Of a stretch of DNA of 64,000 nucleotides, positions 1 to 12,836 are shown piece by piece. The stretch comes from Glebionis coronaria. Taxonomy: Eukaryota > Streptophyta > Magnoliopsida > Asterales > Asteraceae. The DNA lies in NCBI GenBank assembly GCA_025667525.1, contig CM046878.1, positions 510,888,274-510,952,273 on the forward strand, given 5' to 3'. The notes beneath the pieces were generated by a model. The model saw only the letters and a list, made by a program, of their open reading frames with translations. It did no database searches and was not told where the DNA came from. The first letter of the stretch is position 1; each line of letters opens with the position of its first letter. The translations under genes were made by a program, and so were the position numbers.

Positions 1-1388
1 AATTTCCACTTTCACTTCATTTCATCACTGGTTCTGAGTTTTTGATAGATTTTGTCGAAGAAAACTTCAAGTAATCGTATCTTTTGAAAACTTTTAATAA
101 AAATGAAAACTTTAAACTCTACAATACTTTCAAATACTGAACAACATTAAACTAACAGTCAATGAACTTGGAACTCAGATTTTTGCAAAATATTAAATCT
201 TTAATTTTCAATAATTAAATTAGCAAGTTACAAAAACTGGAACCAGAAAATAAAAGGGGTACACGCACCCCTTTTATACAAATACATGGAAGATTCTAGC
301 TATTCAAATAAAAAAAATGTAAAGCTAAAACCTTAAATGAAAAAAATCCGAAATGCCCTTGGTCAAACTGGATTCATGTGATGGCCAGGGTGTTGTCCAG
401 TTGTGTAAGAATGATCTTGAGCGTTAAATAATCCTTTGGGAACACGAAACTAATTTGGAGCGTGGATTGGTATGCAGATTTGGTTTTTGCCCAAAATGGT
501 GAAGCAGGGGAGGGTCGTGGGGGCCACTAGGGTCACGAGATGGGTGATTTTGTTGGTGGGTTTTAATGAAAATAAGGTGAATTATCAATCTGCACAAACA
601 GGGACAAAACCCCTTTAGATTAAGGTGAATTGTAACTGGGGGGTTTTAGTGTTTATGAGGGGATTAGGGTGGGTTTTAATCTGATTTTGGGATTAGGATA
701 ATTTAAATTGTTGTTTAGTGGGAAATAAAGTTTGACCATTTGACGAGTTTATATAAAACCGGGTTATGGAATGGGTTGTGGGTTTGGTAAATGGGTGGGT
801 AAAGGGTGACGTTGCATTGTATGACTGGTGGGTTGGGGATATATGGGTTGGTGGGTAGGTTTGTTGGATATTAATGGTTTGTTAGTTAAATATGTTTGGG
901 CTAATGGCGGATTAACCGCCTCCCCTAACTGAATCTCTTTATACAGCCTTGCACCATTAGTCCTTTTCCTTTTTCAATTCCAGTCCTTGTGTTTATCAAT
1001 TGGGATTTGAAGGTTGTTTTTGTAACTTTGACCTTTCTACAAGGGAATTTCTTGACAAGTCTTCATTCTTCTAGGATTATACTTGTATATAGTGATTTTT
1101 TAAGGGACATACTTGTCATTTTGCCAAAGATGAGGGACCAAATGTGACAAATTTTCAAACTTCAAGGGCATTTTTGCAAAATTCATTCTTCGGGTCCGGC
1201 TCATTGTGCGGCTTCGTTTCCCGTGTTCGTTTTTGCCCCATTCTTGGGATCTTTTGTTGATTACACGATATCCGTACCTAAAATACACAAGACACAAATA
1301 CAAGCATATATATAGGTATTTTCATGATATTTTAAGCGTTTTAAGCCCGATTTGGACGATGAGACTATGTATAATTGCAGTCTCATCA
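1..1388 (-). mobile_element. Antisense LTR fragment, Athila-2 family
   Basis: Read on the minus strand, this begins at 1388 with TGATGAGACTGC and matches the start of the LTR at 58271 (plus strand). Shared text includes the block around 1200-1320 and its counterpart around 58320-58450. Only the first ~1.4 kb of a ~4.2-kb LTR is in the window, so its body lies off the left edge. The 1100-1303 minus reading frame falls inside this LTR and is not treated as a gene. The LTR 5' edge is clear from the TGATGAG terminus; the flanking target duplication (1389 onwards, AGACT) cannot be tested here. Confidence 0.8.
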
Positions 1389-2504
1389 AGACTCATTCTA
1401 CCAACTGATGTCTTAGTTGAGTTATTGATTTTAAAAGATACCACAATGGATACTAATCTACAAGAGTCATTAGGTGTTCCATCTGTCCCTGAAGATCCAT
1501 CGGTCCCAATTTAGAAGAAGATTTCTTCAATTTATTTCTTGGACACTGGGCATCCTCGTTAGTAGACAATGGCCTAGGAACAACCCTTAACACGAACCAA
1601 AAATCATTTAAAACCTTATAATTCAATCACAGGACTTAACGACTTCCTTTTAACAATCTCATTTTTCATACGCGTTAAATTTTACTTTATTCAGGTTTCA
1701 ACCAACTTATACTCAATTCGATATTCTACCTCATTCTCCAATACTTTCAGCCTTATTCTTAAACATTAAAGGGCAATAAAAGCTCAACATGAACAACACT
1801 TACTTTCCAATCCTAAGCTCTTACAACAATAGTTATCAAATGAGTCACTAGTATGAAATGACTCACACGTTCAATTAGACTTCTCGGAAAGGTACTCGTG
1901 GCATGCGGCTTTTGGGTAAAGGCTCCAATGACAGCCTCAAGTGCAACATTCACCTTTTCGATTTCAAATTAGGAATTGGGTGACACCGAATCAGATGACA
2001 TTTTTCTAGGTATAAGGAAAGATCGTCATGACATCGATATCAGATTTAATCTTGCCGATCCTTTTTCAAGATCATAATCAACTAACACCAATATTTCTAC
2101 GAATATCAACCATTTTGTTGGGATCATAAATATCCACAACTTGGTTCAGATCTGGAATAGCTAGAGTTCCTACGGGAATAACTTCGATTGATTTGCTAGG
2201 GGAGTTTAGGGTTCCTTGTGACAATTTCGTCGTATAAATACCTCGTATGAATATTAAAACAATCATCAAGTAATCATGTAATTAAATTACAACATATATA
2301 TAATCCAAGTTATATATATAATAAAATAACACTTCTCAGTCTGGCCTTATCGGTAACTCGGGAATTCTTCGGCACCGTTATAGTCAAAAGCTTTTTAGAC
2401 ATTTTGAGAAAAATGTTTATAGTTAAAAGATTTTGAAATGTTTTATTCAAAACCTTGGTTTTAAAAATCTTTTGTTCTCCATAACGAGAGCTCTGGTACG
2501 AAAC
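1389..2504 (-). other. Degraded internal leader of chromovirus A
   Basis: This lies between an inserted antisense LTR and the primer site of the element whose LTR starts at 2505. In minus orientation it would be 5' leader and perhaps early gag. Only short open stretches are present (for example about 44 codons near 1850-1980 and 63 codons at 2078-2269), with no recognisable domain. I cannot assign a function. Confidence 0.4.
2488..2502 (-). other. Primer-binding site, tRNA-iMet type (element A)
   Basis: On the minus strand this reads TTCGTACCAGAGCTC directly after the LTR terminus at 2505. It is one or two changes from the usual plant TGGTACCAGAGC primer site complementary to initiator Met tRNA. 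It fixes the element as antisense, with its body to the left. Confidence 0.6.
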
Positions 2505-3739
2505 TGTAACACCCCCAAAATTTCATACTTTAGTTTAGCGGAAGAGTCGTTGGTGTTACGGGATAGCACATTACTCACATCATAGACAACGCTTTAAAAT
2601 CGCGTCGTTTATTAATAAAACATTTTCCATTCATAAATATCAAATTATATAGGTCCCAAGTCATAGTATCTCATAAAATTTTACAAAACATTTGAATGGA
2701 AATTTTCTATTTAAGTGCGGGCCATGAATTCTTGTCGTCTTCCCGAGAATTACCTTCAAGTACCTGAGATAAAACATGTTAAAAGAAAAGGTCAGCAAAA
2801 ACGCCGAGTGAATTCATAGAGTTTAATAAAAACCATTAATATATCACCGGTATATAATTATTACCGGAAATCATTTTGTACAAATATTTGTCGTAGGACA
2901 TAGAGTAGGCCAAAAACAATTTATACGACTCTTTGTCGTAAATCATAATATAGACTTTCGCCTTCAAAACCATTATACGAACCAATGTCGTGAAAACATC
3001 ATACAATACGTTTTATAACATTGTATGGAACTTAATAACCACTATTATAAAAAAACAGTTATGTAAAACCAAAACACAATTATAATATTAGTAATAAGAC
3101 CCCATATTTCTAGTCAGGCAATATATTGTAGTTCAGTATTTTTATTATTGGATTATTTTAGCCGCATGACATCGTTACCTTTCTTTAACATATATCAGGT
3201 AGCTAGCCCGATATTTCTTTGCCCATCTAAAACAGCGTGTCGTCACAATAATCACGCTTATATGAACCTTCTCATACATAAATTCGCTTACCAATCTCAG
3301 TTGCATGACGGGGATCAACCGTCAAGGCGAGAACTGGGGTGATCTTCCCCAAATAGTACTATTATATGCATAAGCGTCTACCAACCCCGGTATTTCACAA
3401 TTCATGCTATTGGGACTTTTTGTGACATAACCTAACTAATAATAATCCATTTCATCTCATTCATCAGGTCATTCAATCATTCGGGTCCATATCAATAAGC
3501 AAACAATCAGGACAACTGATGTCCTATTTTTATAAAAACTAACATGTTATCTCCCTCGCAGGTTTATAAAATAGTTCATAAAACATTTAAAAGAGTGTGA
3601 GGCTATGAACTCACGTTGATGTGGGAAGGCGGTTTATCGGCAATTCAGATGTACGGTACGTGCTTCAATCACGGAAACCTAGACAAATAATACTTGTCTT
3701 AGACTCTTGTCCAATGAATTTTTTAAAACAATAGCTATG

Positions 3740-3833
<94 letters not shown>

Positions 3834-4220
3834 TTTATAAGTATGATGATGATCAAGTGTGATTTACATCTTTATTCAACATTATAATGTTGTGTGTTGG
3901 TAAATTTCTGGACTAGTGATACTAGTTCAATTTATTTACATTTTGAGGCCCAATGGGCCCATTACAAGCCCAATATATTATATTAGCCCAATTATAATTT
4001 TATTTTCCGTATTATAGTTTACATGTTGGGCCCAAGTGGGTTAAGCCCAATAAGTAAGTTTATAAGTGTTTACCAAACTAGTCGGGTTAATAGTCCAATA
4101 AGGCTATTTTGGCCCGTTAATGTCTATATGTTGTAAAGCTCGGGGTTTATCGGTTTTCACTTGTTATATAAGTTTATACATCAGTATGTGAGTTTTTAAA
4201 AGTTTACATTAGACTGGTCA
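2505..4220 (-). mobile_element. LTR of chromovirus A, inner (left) part
   Basis: It starts with TGTAACACCCCC (the LTR end on the minus strand) next to a primer site. It is cut at 4220 by the Tekay-like insertion and resumes at 22180-23744. Reconstructed length is about 3.3 kb. It contains a TA microsatellite and several GGGCCCA/AGCCCA motifs at 3945-4110. No coding potential is seen; the reading frame at 3148-3342 has no family features. Confidence 0.6.
3744..3828. repeat. (TA)n microsatellite, 85 bp
   Basis: Uninterrupted TA dinucleotide run inside LTR A. The apparent Tyr-Ile repeat protein read across it is an artefact. Confidence 0.95.
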
Positions 4221-6013
4221 TGTAACACCCCAAAATGTGATATGCGGAAGCGGTGAAGCTCGGGGGCTACGTCATAGTATCATAGTTCAAGGTACAAGAG
4301 AACGACTCTAAATGAGACGTTTTATAAAAATACATCGTTGAATTTAAATTCAAAGCATCACAGTACGAAAGATCTCAGTTTCAAAAGATAGTGCAGCGGA
4401 ATGTAAAAGTTTTAAACATCAACGAGATAATAGTTCAAAAGCATAAGTAAATAAATGTCCGAAGAGTAGTCATGAATGCATGCGGACTCCAAGTACTTCA
4501 TGTAGTAGATACAATTCATCATCAAATACATGAGATAAATGCTAAATTGGGTCAACATAAAGTTGGTGAGAATATAGGTTTCAAGTAAAAATTCATAATC
4601 GTACGTTTTGCAGATTTCATTTCATGTACACATGCAACTATAGGAGATATAGTGCCAAGTGTAGGATAAATTGGGTGTTCACAATATTTATGATAGCTAA
4701 GCTCGTGACATCGAAACTAGTGATCCAATACATGCAATAGATTGCACATATAAATTGCCCCAATAAAGTACCTAGCCAAGATAAATCCGTTCATACAAAT
4801 GGTACACACTCGTCCGGCGTCAGAATGCCCGAGTGGAGGTTGTCAACCCTCAATAGATCTATCCGTAACATAAGAGCTTACTCCAGCAGAGTAACTAACG
4901 ATTCATGATAGTGGGGAGTATGGCTAAAGCAACTTAAGCTATCTCATAAATAGTGTTCACGAAGCGTTCACAGAAAAATAGTTTTACTTGCGTTCAGAAG
5001 CAAGCATCATAAGCATTTATCACATCTCAAAACATTAAACATAGAAAGCAGTTTAATAGGGAACTATAAACTCACCTCAAGCAACGATACAAACAAGTAT
5101 GATCAAATAGAAGCGAGCAACTCTAGCAACAACCTAAATATAATACTATAGTTTAGGCGCTAGCAAATAAGTCATAATAGTTCGTCACGTACGTTACTCA
5201 TCGTTCATACATGTATTATCTTGTATTTAAAACATGACTAGTAGATGTCGTATTGTTATAAGTAATATCGTATATACTTAGGCAAAAATATTTATTTTTG
5301 AATCAAAGAAATTTCGACAGCCATTCGGCGTAAAATTTAATTTACCAAAATTTATCTTAATAAATTTCTCAACACGCTTTTCATAGAAATTTCGGCATCC
5401 TTTCGGCGTCATTTTAAAAATTGCCATTTTTGGTAAGTACTCAATTCTCGACTCAAAATCCCAAATTTTCAACCATTTTCTCAACCACAACGCTCAACAA
5501 ATCACTTCCCGCAATATAACCAACTTTCACTTTTAACGATAAATATCTCGCGCTTTCGCCTTTTCACAAAACGATCCCAACATTCGTATATAGCATTTAG
5601 TACCCATTTCGACACTAAAAATGAATCGGTTTAACTCGAAAACGTCGTTTCGACCACTTTCAAAAACTAGACAGCAAGTGTAATTTTTGTACGTCTCAAA
5701 AAAATAAGTTTTCCGTCAACAAACTTTAAACGCCCATATCTTTCTCGTTTTAACTCCGTTTTTAGCTTATAATATACCGAAACGAAGGTATTTACTTATA
5801 TTTTCACAATCTCGAACTAAACTAGTGTCAAAACAATTTTCACAACCCGTTATGCCTCATAAATAATTTGGACAGAATGTACACTTTTCGTAAAAACTCG
5901 TTTTCGACCATTTTAAAGCGTACCCACTAGTAATAACACTATCAATTCCTTCTAAATACTCATAAACACAATAAAAAATCAAAGATTTATTTTCAAGTTC
6001 ATAAATCACAAAA

Positions 6014-6135
<122 letters not shown>

Positions 6136-6980
6136 TAAATCCTTTAATTAAAACCTTTTTATACATGGATTTAAATGATCCACGCAAAATATTTAAAGAT
6201 CTAAAAATATATCATGACCAAAATAGTTTTTACCATTTTATTTTCAAGAAAATAGGTGATGAGTAACATACACTACAAAAAATAATGGTTTTTAGGACCC
6301 TTTTGTGGGACTCTCTTTTTAGCATCGTCCTAACTGCATATCTTATAGGACGATTTACATGTTAAGTCCTAATATGGTAGAAGCTTATAGGACACTAGTT
6401 ATTATTGTCCTAATAAGAGCATTTACATGACACACATTGTTAAAGGTTTCATTATGAGGGAACCTAACACGACACTAGATAGGTAAGTACCATTACATTC
6501 ATTCTTATAGGACACTTGTTTATCGAGGTTGTGTTACCATAGAATTTAAAAAGACACTTTGAGATATGGTCCTGTTATGTTAAGTTTTATAGAACACATA
6601 TTTGTTAGGGTTGTAATATCATCCAATTATAAGACCTTTGATATGTGAGTCATATTAGAATAAGTTATAGGACGTTCAGTTGTAAGAGTTATATTATGTT
6701 GAGCATAAATAGGACATGGTATTTACGTATAATTACCTTAACTATTCTAGAAAAAAAAATTCGTTCTGGTTGTATTATAATTATAATGAAGCTTATGTTG
6801 AAATATTTTATAATATATATAAGATATTGTGAGGTTTATTTTAATAACCGATTTAAACATTGGAAATAAATTTACATAATCAGAGTTAAAATTTATGTAA
6901 ATCCTTAAATTAACATAAACTTATTCAACCAATCATAATTACCATTAAAAAAAAGCCCACTTCCACCACTTTTTTTAATA

Positions 6981-7307
6981 TTAAATATCTCACAAACGGT
7001 AAATCGTCAAACGAAAAAAAATACACCATTGCAACGAGAATTAAATCATCTATCTATCGAGGGGCACATGTATATACTTTCGACGTACTTTTTTCGACTT
7101 TTTTTCTTAAGTCACGTATGAGAGAATAATAATATATGATTCGTCACGAATCATATATGATTCTTTCAGACGTGACTTAAGAAAGAAAGTCAAAAAAAAG
7201 TTCGTCGAAAGTATATACATGTGCCCCTCGATAGATAGATGATTTAATTCTCGTCGCGATGATATATTTTGTTTTACGTAACGATCAACGGTTTGTGAGA
7301 TATTTAA
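6981..7307. mobile_element. Foldback (long inverted repeat) element, ~327 bp
   Basis: The left arm starts TTAAATATCTCACAAACGG. The right arm ends with the matching complement CGGTTTGTGAGATATTTAA. The arms stay complementary almost to the centre (palindrome ATTCGTCACGAAT near 7140-7153). The structure suits a MITE or foldback transposon. Target duplications are unclear because both flanks are T/A-rich. Confidence 0.8.
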
Positions 7308-8039
7308 TTTTTAAAAATTGAGTTTTTTTGTTACAGGATAAAAATGGATGGTTGTGATTGATTGATTGGGTATATGCTAAACTAAGGGTATATGTTGAAC
7401 TTTTTCCATCAGTTTTAAATAAATAGAATATATCGTTTGTTTTTAGACATTGACAGAATATGTTTAAACAAACAAGAGATATCAAAATCAATATAATTTT
7501 TAGGTGATATTGAGTCTTACTGACTAAGATAAGTTTTCAATATAAACTAAACTCATTCTCATTTTGTTTTCTATTCATAAATACAGTTTCATAGCAACCG
7601 AATTCTAATAATCTCTTTGATCAGAAATATGCAAGTTTTTGTGATTTTTCAGGCAGTTTTGATAAGTCCGGCAGTACAACTTATTGTTCCAGTTGTTGTA
7701 CCTTGGAAAACAGATGGCGAATCTGTTTTAAAAGAAGTGTGTCAAAAACATGCCTCAACTCATTATTGCTAACCGTGTCAAACACGTGGTTCATCTCGTG
7801 AGTTCATCCTTGCTGACGATATATTAAGTCTTTTTATGATTTTATTGTTTTCTTTTATTATAATTTATAAGTATATATGTCTATTATTTATTTTATGTTA
7901 TTTTAATAATATTTTTTAATTTTTTAAATAAAAGTGTACATGTTTTTATACAATCTTAAAACAAATATTGTGTAACAAGATTAAAACACTTTTTTGTTAA
8001 AACCATATTATTTTATTTAACAGATTTTTATATAAACTG
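7308..8039. other. No recognisable feature
   Basis: AT-rich CACTA interior. I see no gene, RNA or repeat that I can support; the 68-codon minus frame at 7285-7491 shows no family signature. Confidence 0.5.
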
Positions 8040-8754
8040 TAATTGAATCAAACTTGTTCCAAGAATTTTAATTGCCGGCTTCAGTCAGGCGGATATTTTA
8101 GTCAAATGATCCACCCTTACCGCGTTGTCTGCTTAGCGATGATACGGTAATGAGAACTGGCTATTACAGCCATGAAACCATGTAAAAGAGATTCTTAATT
8201 GATTCTATCTGCCACATGTACGGTATCTAATACCGTATAACGGTATTCACCGACCAGTGGTAAAATGATACTGAACTAGGACGAATGACAAAGCCATCTT
8301 GATCGCGCCTGTGTTTTGATGATGACTGACTTATGAAGAAGGTGGCGTTGCGATGTACTAACTGAAGTTGTTTCCACATGCTCATGCCGAAGACTAAGAA
8401 CTTCTTAAAGAAATCAAGAAAGACAAAGATATAGACTTCCGTTACAATAAGATACAAAGACATCTTCCTCAAAGAAACGATGTTAATAGAAGTTTGAAGG
8501 AATATTGTTGGAAGCTTTCAATATTTTTCAAGAAGTACGAGCATGTGGAACAAGAAGATTCAAGACACAAGTGTTGCAAGTCAAAATACGTGAAGATCCC
8601 AAGATTAACAACACATGATGTTCAGAGCTCATGAATCACTACATAATACAAGTTTACATGTTCAAGACATAAAGACTACATGTTGAAGATCCTTAGCTTT
8701 ATTAGGTTAGGGATTATTAATATAAATCTGGAGTGACCTCCCTTAAAAGGAGAT
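8040..8754 (+). mobile_element. 3' internal region of an LTR retroelement, fragment
   Basis: Diverged match to 26480-27144: both share the text around AATCAAACTTGTTCCA, the GGTAAAATG block and a terminal GGAGTGACCTCCCTT. It ends in a purine-rich AAAAGGAGAT directly before TGTTAG, the classic polypurine tract and LTR junction. No pol domain can be read, so the superfamily (I suspect Copia) is not proven. Confidence 0.5.
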
Positions 8755-9682
8755 TGTTAGGGTCACGAAAATGTAGCTTTCTGACATGTAAAGTGTCGGT
8801 CACTCCTATATAGTTATATGTTATAGCACGTAGTCGGATAACTAGTTTTGTTGATACAAAAGTTGCATGGACCACGCTTGACCTGAATTGGGCTTAATTC
8901 GGGTGTTGAGGACTCCGGCTCTTGCACTAAGTGAACTTGTGTGAAGACCCTGCACACTAAAGAACGAGCACCGTTAGGCTTACCGTGGGAATGTTTCCCA
9001 CGATTACACTCCGGCGTAAGAGAAAGTAATCGATTTAGTTGAGGTAATTGGTGAGGGTTTAGAGATTGTGTTAATCGTACCTTTGGTGGAACTAGGAGTT
9101 CTTTTTATACTCGGTGAAACCCTAATTGGGCTTCTCAATTCTTGCGGCCTAAGTAAGGGATAATTACCATATACACTGAGATCCTTATTATATAAATAAG
9201 GAGAGTGTATATCCCCTTGTTTTCAAGAGAATCATAGTCCTTATAAAATAATTATTATGTTTGGCGCTACCGCGTCCGATCAGAGTGCGACTTTGGTGAA
9301 GCTGTGTGCGACAATTGGTTACTAGGCCTCATGGGCTATAAGCACTGTCTGTTTTAGCCTATTTATCATGGACTTGATACGGGTAGTACCCGTGGATCGG
9401 GCTTATAGCTCGACTAGGACTATACGTCATCAAGTTTAGTATAGTTTAGAGTAGCGGTCGGGTTAATTAACCTATGTAGTGGTCGCAATTACATATGCGT
9501 AAGACATAAAAGTACCTCTTCCCACTTCCTAATTAGACAGAGGTGTTGGTTGGTTCATTATTTCACACACATATACACATGTTTCTCTCATTAACCTTAC
9601 ATTCCCTCTCTTTCTCTCTATATCACTACTTTGATCTATACCATCCTTGTTTGTGTGACGATTATCGATTGTTTACGATATT
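8755..9682 (+). mobile_element. Diverged LTR, split by a Tat solo LTR
   Basis: Starts TGTTAGGG after a polypurine tract and carries the CGGTCACTCC motif also present in the LTR at 27145. It is interrupted at 8849-9432. The distal part (9438 onwards) has the same CT-rich stretch as the end of the 27145-27478 LTR. The right edge is approximate. Confidence 0.5.
8849..9432 (-). mobile_element. Solo LTR of the Tat family
   Basis: 584 bp, TGTTGATAC to CGTCATCA on the plus strand. It matches the Tat 5' LTR at 32637-33213 along its length. The 5-bp target duplication AGTTT is perfect (8844-8848 and 9433-9437). No internal sequence is attached, so the element probably collapsed by LTR-LTR recombination. 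Confidence 0.9.
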
Positions 9683-11339
9683 TTTTTATTCTTTTTATTG
9701 AAATTTTATTCTCACCAGATACTTATCATATATATTTTTAATTTTATAAGAATAATTTTATTTTAATTTTCTTTATATAAACTTGCATGGTACTCACGTA
9801 ACACAACGACGAGTATCAAGTAACTATTTTTTTATCAAATTAATGCTAAAGTATTAAAAACTGAAATCAACATAAAATAGACCAACAAAAAATTAAAAGA
9901 ACCAAAAGTTAGAAAATATGGTAGAATTAGATGATAAAATAATATATAATTGTATTTTAATTAAAAAAATAATAGTGAGTTTTTAATAGGTTGTTAAAAT
10001 AAAGTTGTTACAAAGAGGATAACTCGTCAAGATTACATATTTTATATTAATTAAAAATAATCTAATGATCGAGATTTGTTTTTCTTAATCTTAATTTTTT
10101 ATTTGGAGTTAGGTTTGAAGTTTTAACTTTTGATTTGGAAAATAACAATGATTTGGAGTTAAATTTGAAATTATAATAGGAGATAAATTATTGAATTTTG
10201 TTTTAGTTAAGATTCCCCACCCTCCACGACCATTCCAAATTTTCCTCAACTGTTTCCTCCAATTATTTAGGCCCTCAATACACCATCCTTCACCTACCAT
10301 ACCTATCCATATTCGTCATCTTATATTGGCCTTAAATTCGTCATCTTATATTGGCTATTCACAGATAGTTTTCCTCTACGCCAATGATACATCACTAATA
10401 ACCTAATATTCATGGGATAACCAACCATCACATTTTTTTTCCTTAAGACAACCGAATGAATCCAACAATTTTTTGCAGGTAATTTCTAGTCTTAGTAATT
10501 TCAGTCATATACAATCTTAATTGGATTATTGATGGGCTATAATCTACAACCATTTTTATTAAACTAGTATTGGTTACGAATATGTGATGGTGGAATTTGA
10601 TTACATCCAAAATTCATTAGTTAGTTAGAGAATTTATTGGGCTCAAGTATAAAGTCTCCGTTTTAATTGTAGTTTTTTTTATTGTATGCGAATGTATATA
10701 ATTAACACTGATTTTTTAACCGCGGTTTCTTGTGATGCATATAGGTAATCTACAAAGGGTGTGTGACACCTGAAACTACAATGTTAAAATGTATATATGT
10801 ATTCTAAGTTTACAATTGGAGGTAAGCTCATCTATCACTTCACATATCATATTTCTTTCTATATGATAGTACACCATCAACTTAACTAATTTATGTCATT
10901 TTTACCTTACATGCAGTGACCAAGTCCAAGAGAAACTCATGGGTAAAAACCGAAGCTAGACCAGACTTGAATGGATTGAAGATGAAGATAGATTGAAAGT
11001 TCTTCTTTTTTTTGTTTAATTTGATTTAGAACTTTATGTATGTACATGTACTTGTAAATCTCTTGTTTGATAATCTTAATAACATATAGTCAAGTGTCAG
11101 AATTTGTTTACATGGTTTGTATATGTACATGAAAAGTCTATAGTTACATACGACATCTATGTGTAGCCCTTTTGTTGTAGTTACACATTTTTTTATAACA
11201 CGTAGTTATGGATGCTAAGAAATGCATTGTAACCTCTAATATGGTATTGTAACTAAAAAGTGCGTCGTATTGTCAGCTTAACACACCTTTGTATTGGGAC
11301 CTTTTTCTTGGTATTAAAATAGGAGTTTATACATTACAA
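9683..11339. other. CACTA interior, nothing recognisable
   Basis: AT-rich sequence between the nested LTR fragment and the right subterminal repeats. The short frames at 10109-10406 lie on opposite strands of the same stretch and show no family signature. No transposase motif was found. Confidence 0.5.
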
Positions 11340-12836
11340 TTTTGTCTTATGGAAATAATTGTTAGGACGCATGAATGTGTCCCAAAATATAATAGATGAG
11401 TAAGCATATATTAGAACACCATAAAACGTTTTATTATATGGTCTATTACGACACTATTTTGGTCACGTATTACATCTTAATAGGACCAAAGAATTAGTTT
11501 TATAATATTAGTGTTTGTTAGGACGTTTAAAAGTGTCTTAGATACCTAATACAACCCCTTCTTATGGAACACTTTTATGTTGGTTTTATTAGATTAAAGG
11601 TCCTATAAACTAATTTAATAGGACACTAACCGGTGTCCTGAAAAGCCGGTTTTCTTGTAGTGATATATGCATAAATCTTCAAAGATTATGCATAAAAATG
11701 AAAAGATGAAAAAGGTTTAAGAAATAACCTTGTGTAACGATTCTACGTAACCACGGTAACACGATCTACGCTCTAATCAACAAATAATCAACAAAACCCA
11801 ATCTACAACTTCAACCCAAAACTACTCAAATCAACAAACCAAGAATAACCATTCTTCTTTATGTCTTTGCAAACCTTTGTGTGTATTTGTTTTGTATTAA
11901 TTCTTGCTAAAATGAAGCTTTTAGAAAATCAACAATGGTGGAATGGGAGTTGTGTTTGTGTGTCGTGTGTTTTGAGAGAGAGGAAGAGTGTTCTGTGTTT
12001 TGAATTTTGTGAGAGTGAATTGTGAATTATTGAGGAGAAAATGATATATTAGGGTTTTTTGGTTTGTGTGCTTATTTGACACAAAAATAGCAAAGCTTGA
12101 AAATTGGTATTCCTCGCATGTGAGGGGGGTTTTGGCCGGTTATGATGGGGTCCCAAGGGGTAAATAATTCAAAAATTTTACTAAGGTAATTAGTTAAAAA
12201 GGTTTAAGGTAAAAGGTTAATTAGTTTTAGGTAATTAGTAAAAAGTATGCGGTTACGTTTAAAAATGCGTAAAACTTAGAAAATTGACGAAATATATTAA
12301 TTTTATGATTTTTCGACGAAAACTGACATTTTACGTTTCGTAAAGTATTTTATGCATGCTTACGACGGTTACTCGTAAAAACTACGTATAATACGAAAAC
12401 GCGATACATTAATTAATTATTCACAGAAAATACGATTTATTACTATAAATGGCAAAAATACTAAAATACATGCTTATAAATATATACTGGGTTAATTAAA
12501 TACGCAGTTAATGAAAATAACAATCACGCAGTTAAAATTAAGCAGTTAACACGTAATTCACAGACAACGAATAATCTCACGGATTATCGTCAATTCATTG
12601 ACCGTCACAGCAGTTTGGTCAGATTCACAGAAGATTTCAAAATGATGACTGAGCTCAGTGTCAAGTCATTACTTGTCATAAAACAGTTTTTCAGAAAACG
12701 CGGGATAATTTCCCGGTTTAAACACAGTTCAAGTACGTAGTTGCCTAAATAAAAAGTCAAAGGGTAAAATAGTCATTTTACAAGGTAAGAAAATTACCAG
12801 TTGTTACATCATCCCATTGTTAAAGAAGCTTTGTCC

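Larger units (their letters stand above)
6271..11662. mobile_element. Non-autonomous CACTA (En/Spm) DNA transposon
   Basis: The left end reads CACTACAAAAAATAATGG. The right end, on the minus strand, reads CACTACAAGAAAACCGG; both carry the CACTA-superfamily terminal motif. The 3-bp target duplication ATA (6268-6270 and 11663-11665) is confirmed by the uninterrupted site in the sister LTR near 21031-21037. Both subterminal zones (about 6290-6720 and 11340-11650) carry many short AGGACAC/GTCCTA motifs in both orientations, as expected of transposase-binding regions. No transposase is visible, so it would depend on an enzyme made elsewhere. Interior DNA includes a foldback element and an LTR-type fragment with a solo LTR. 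Confidence 0.93.

Noticed and set aside
1206..1514. 102-codon plus frame
   Set aside because: It crosses the edge of an antisense LTR at 1388, so it joins two unrelated sequences.
3665..3856. Tyr-Ile repeat protein
   Set aside because: It is the translation of a TA microsatellite. The same holds for 5999-6187.
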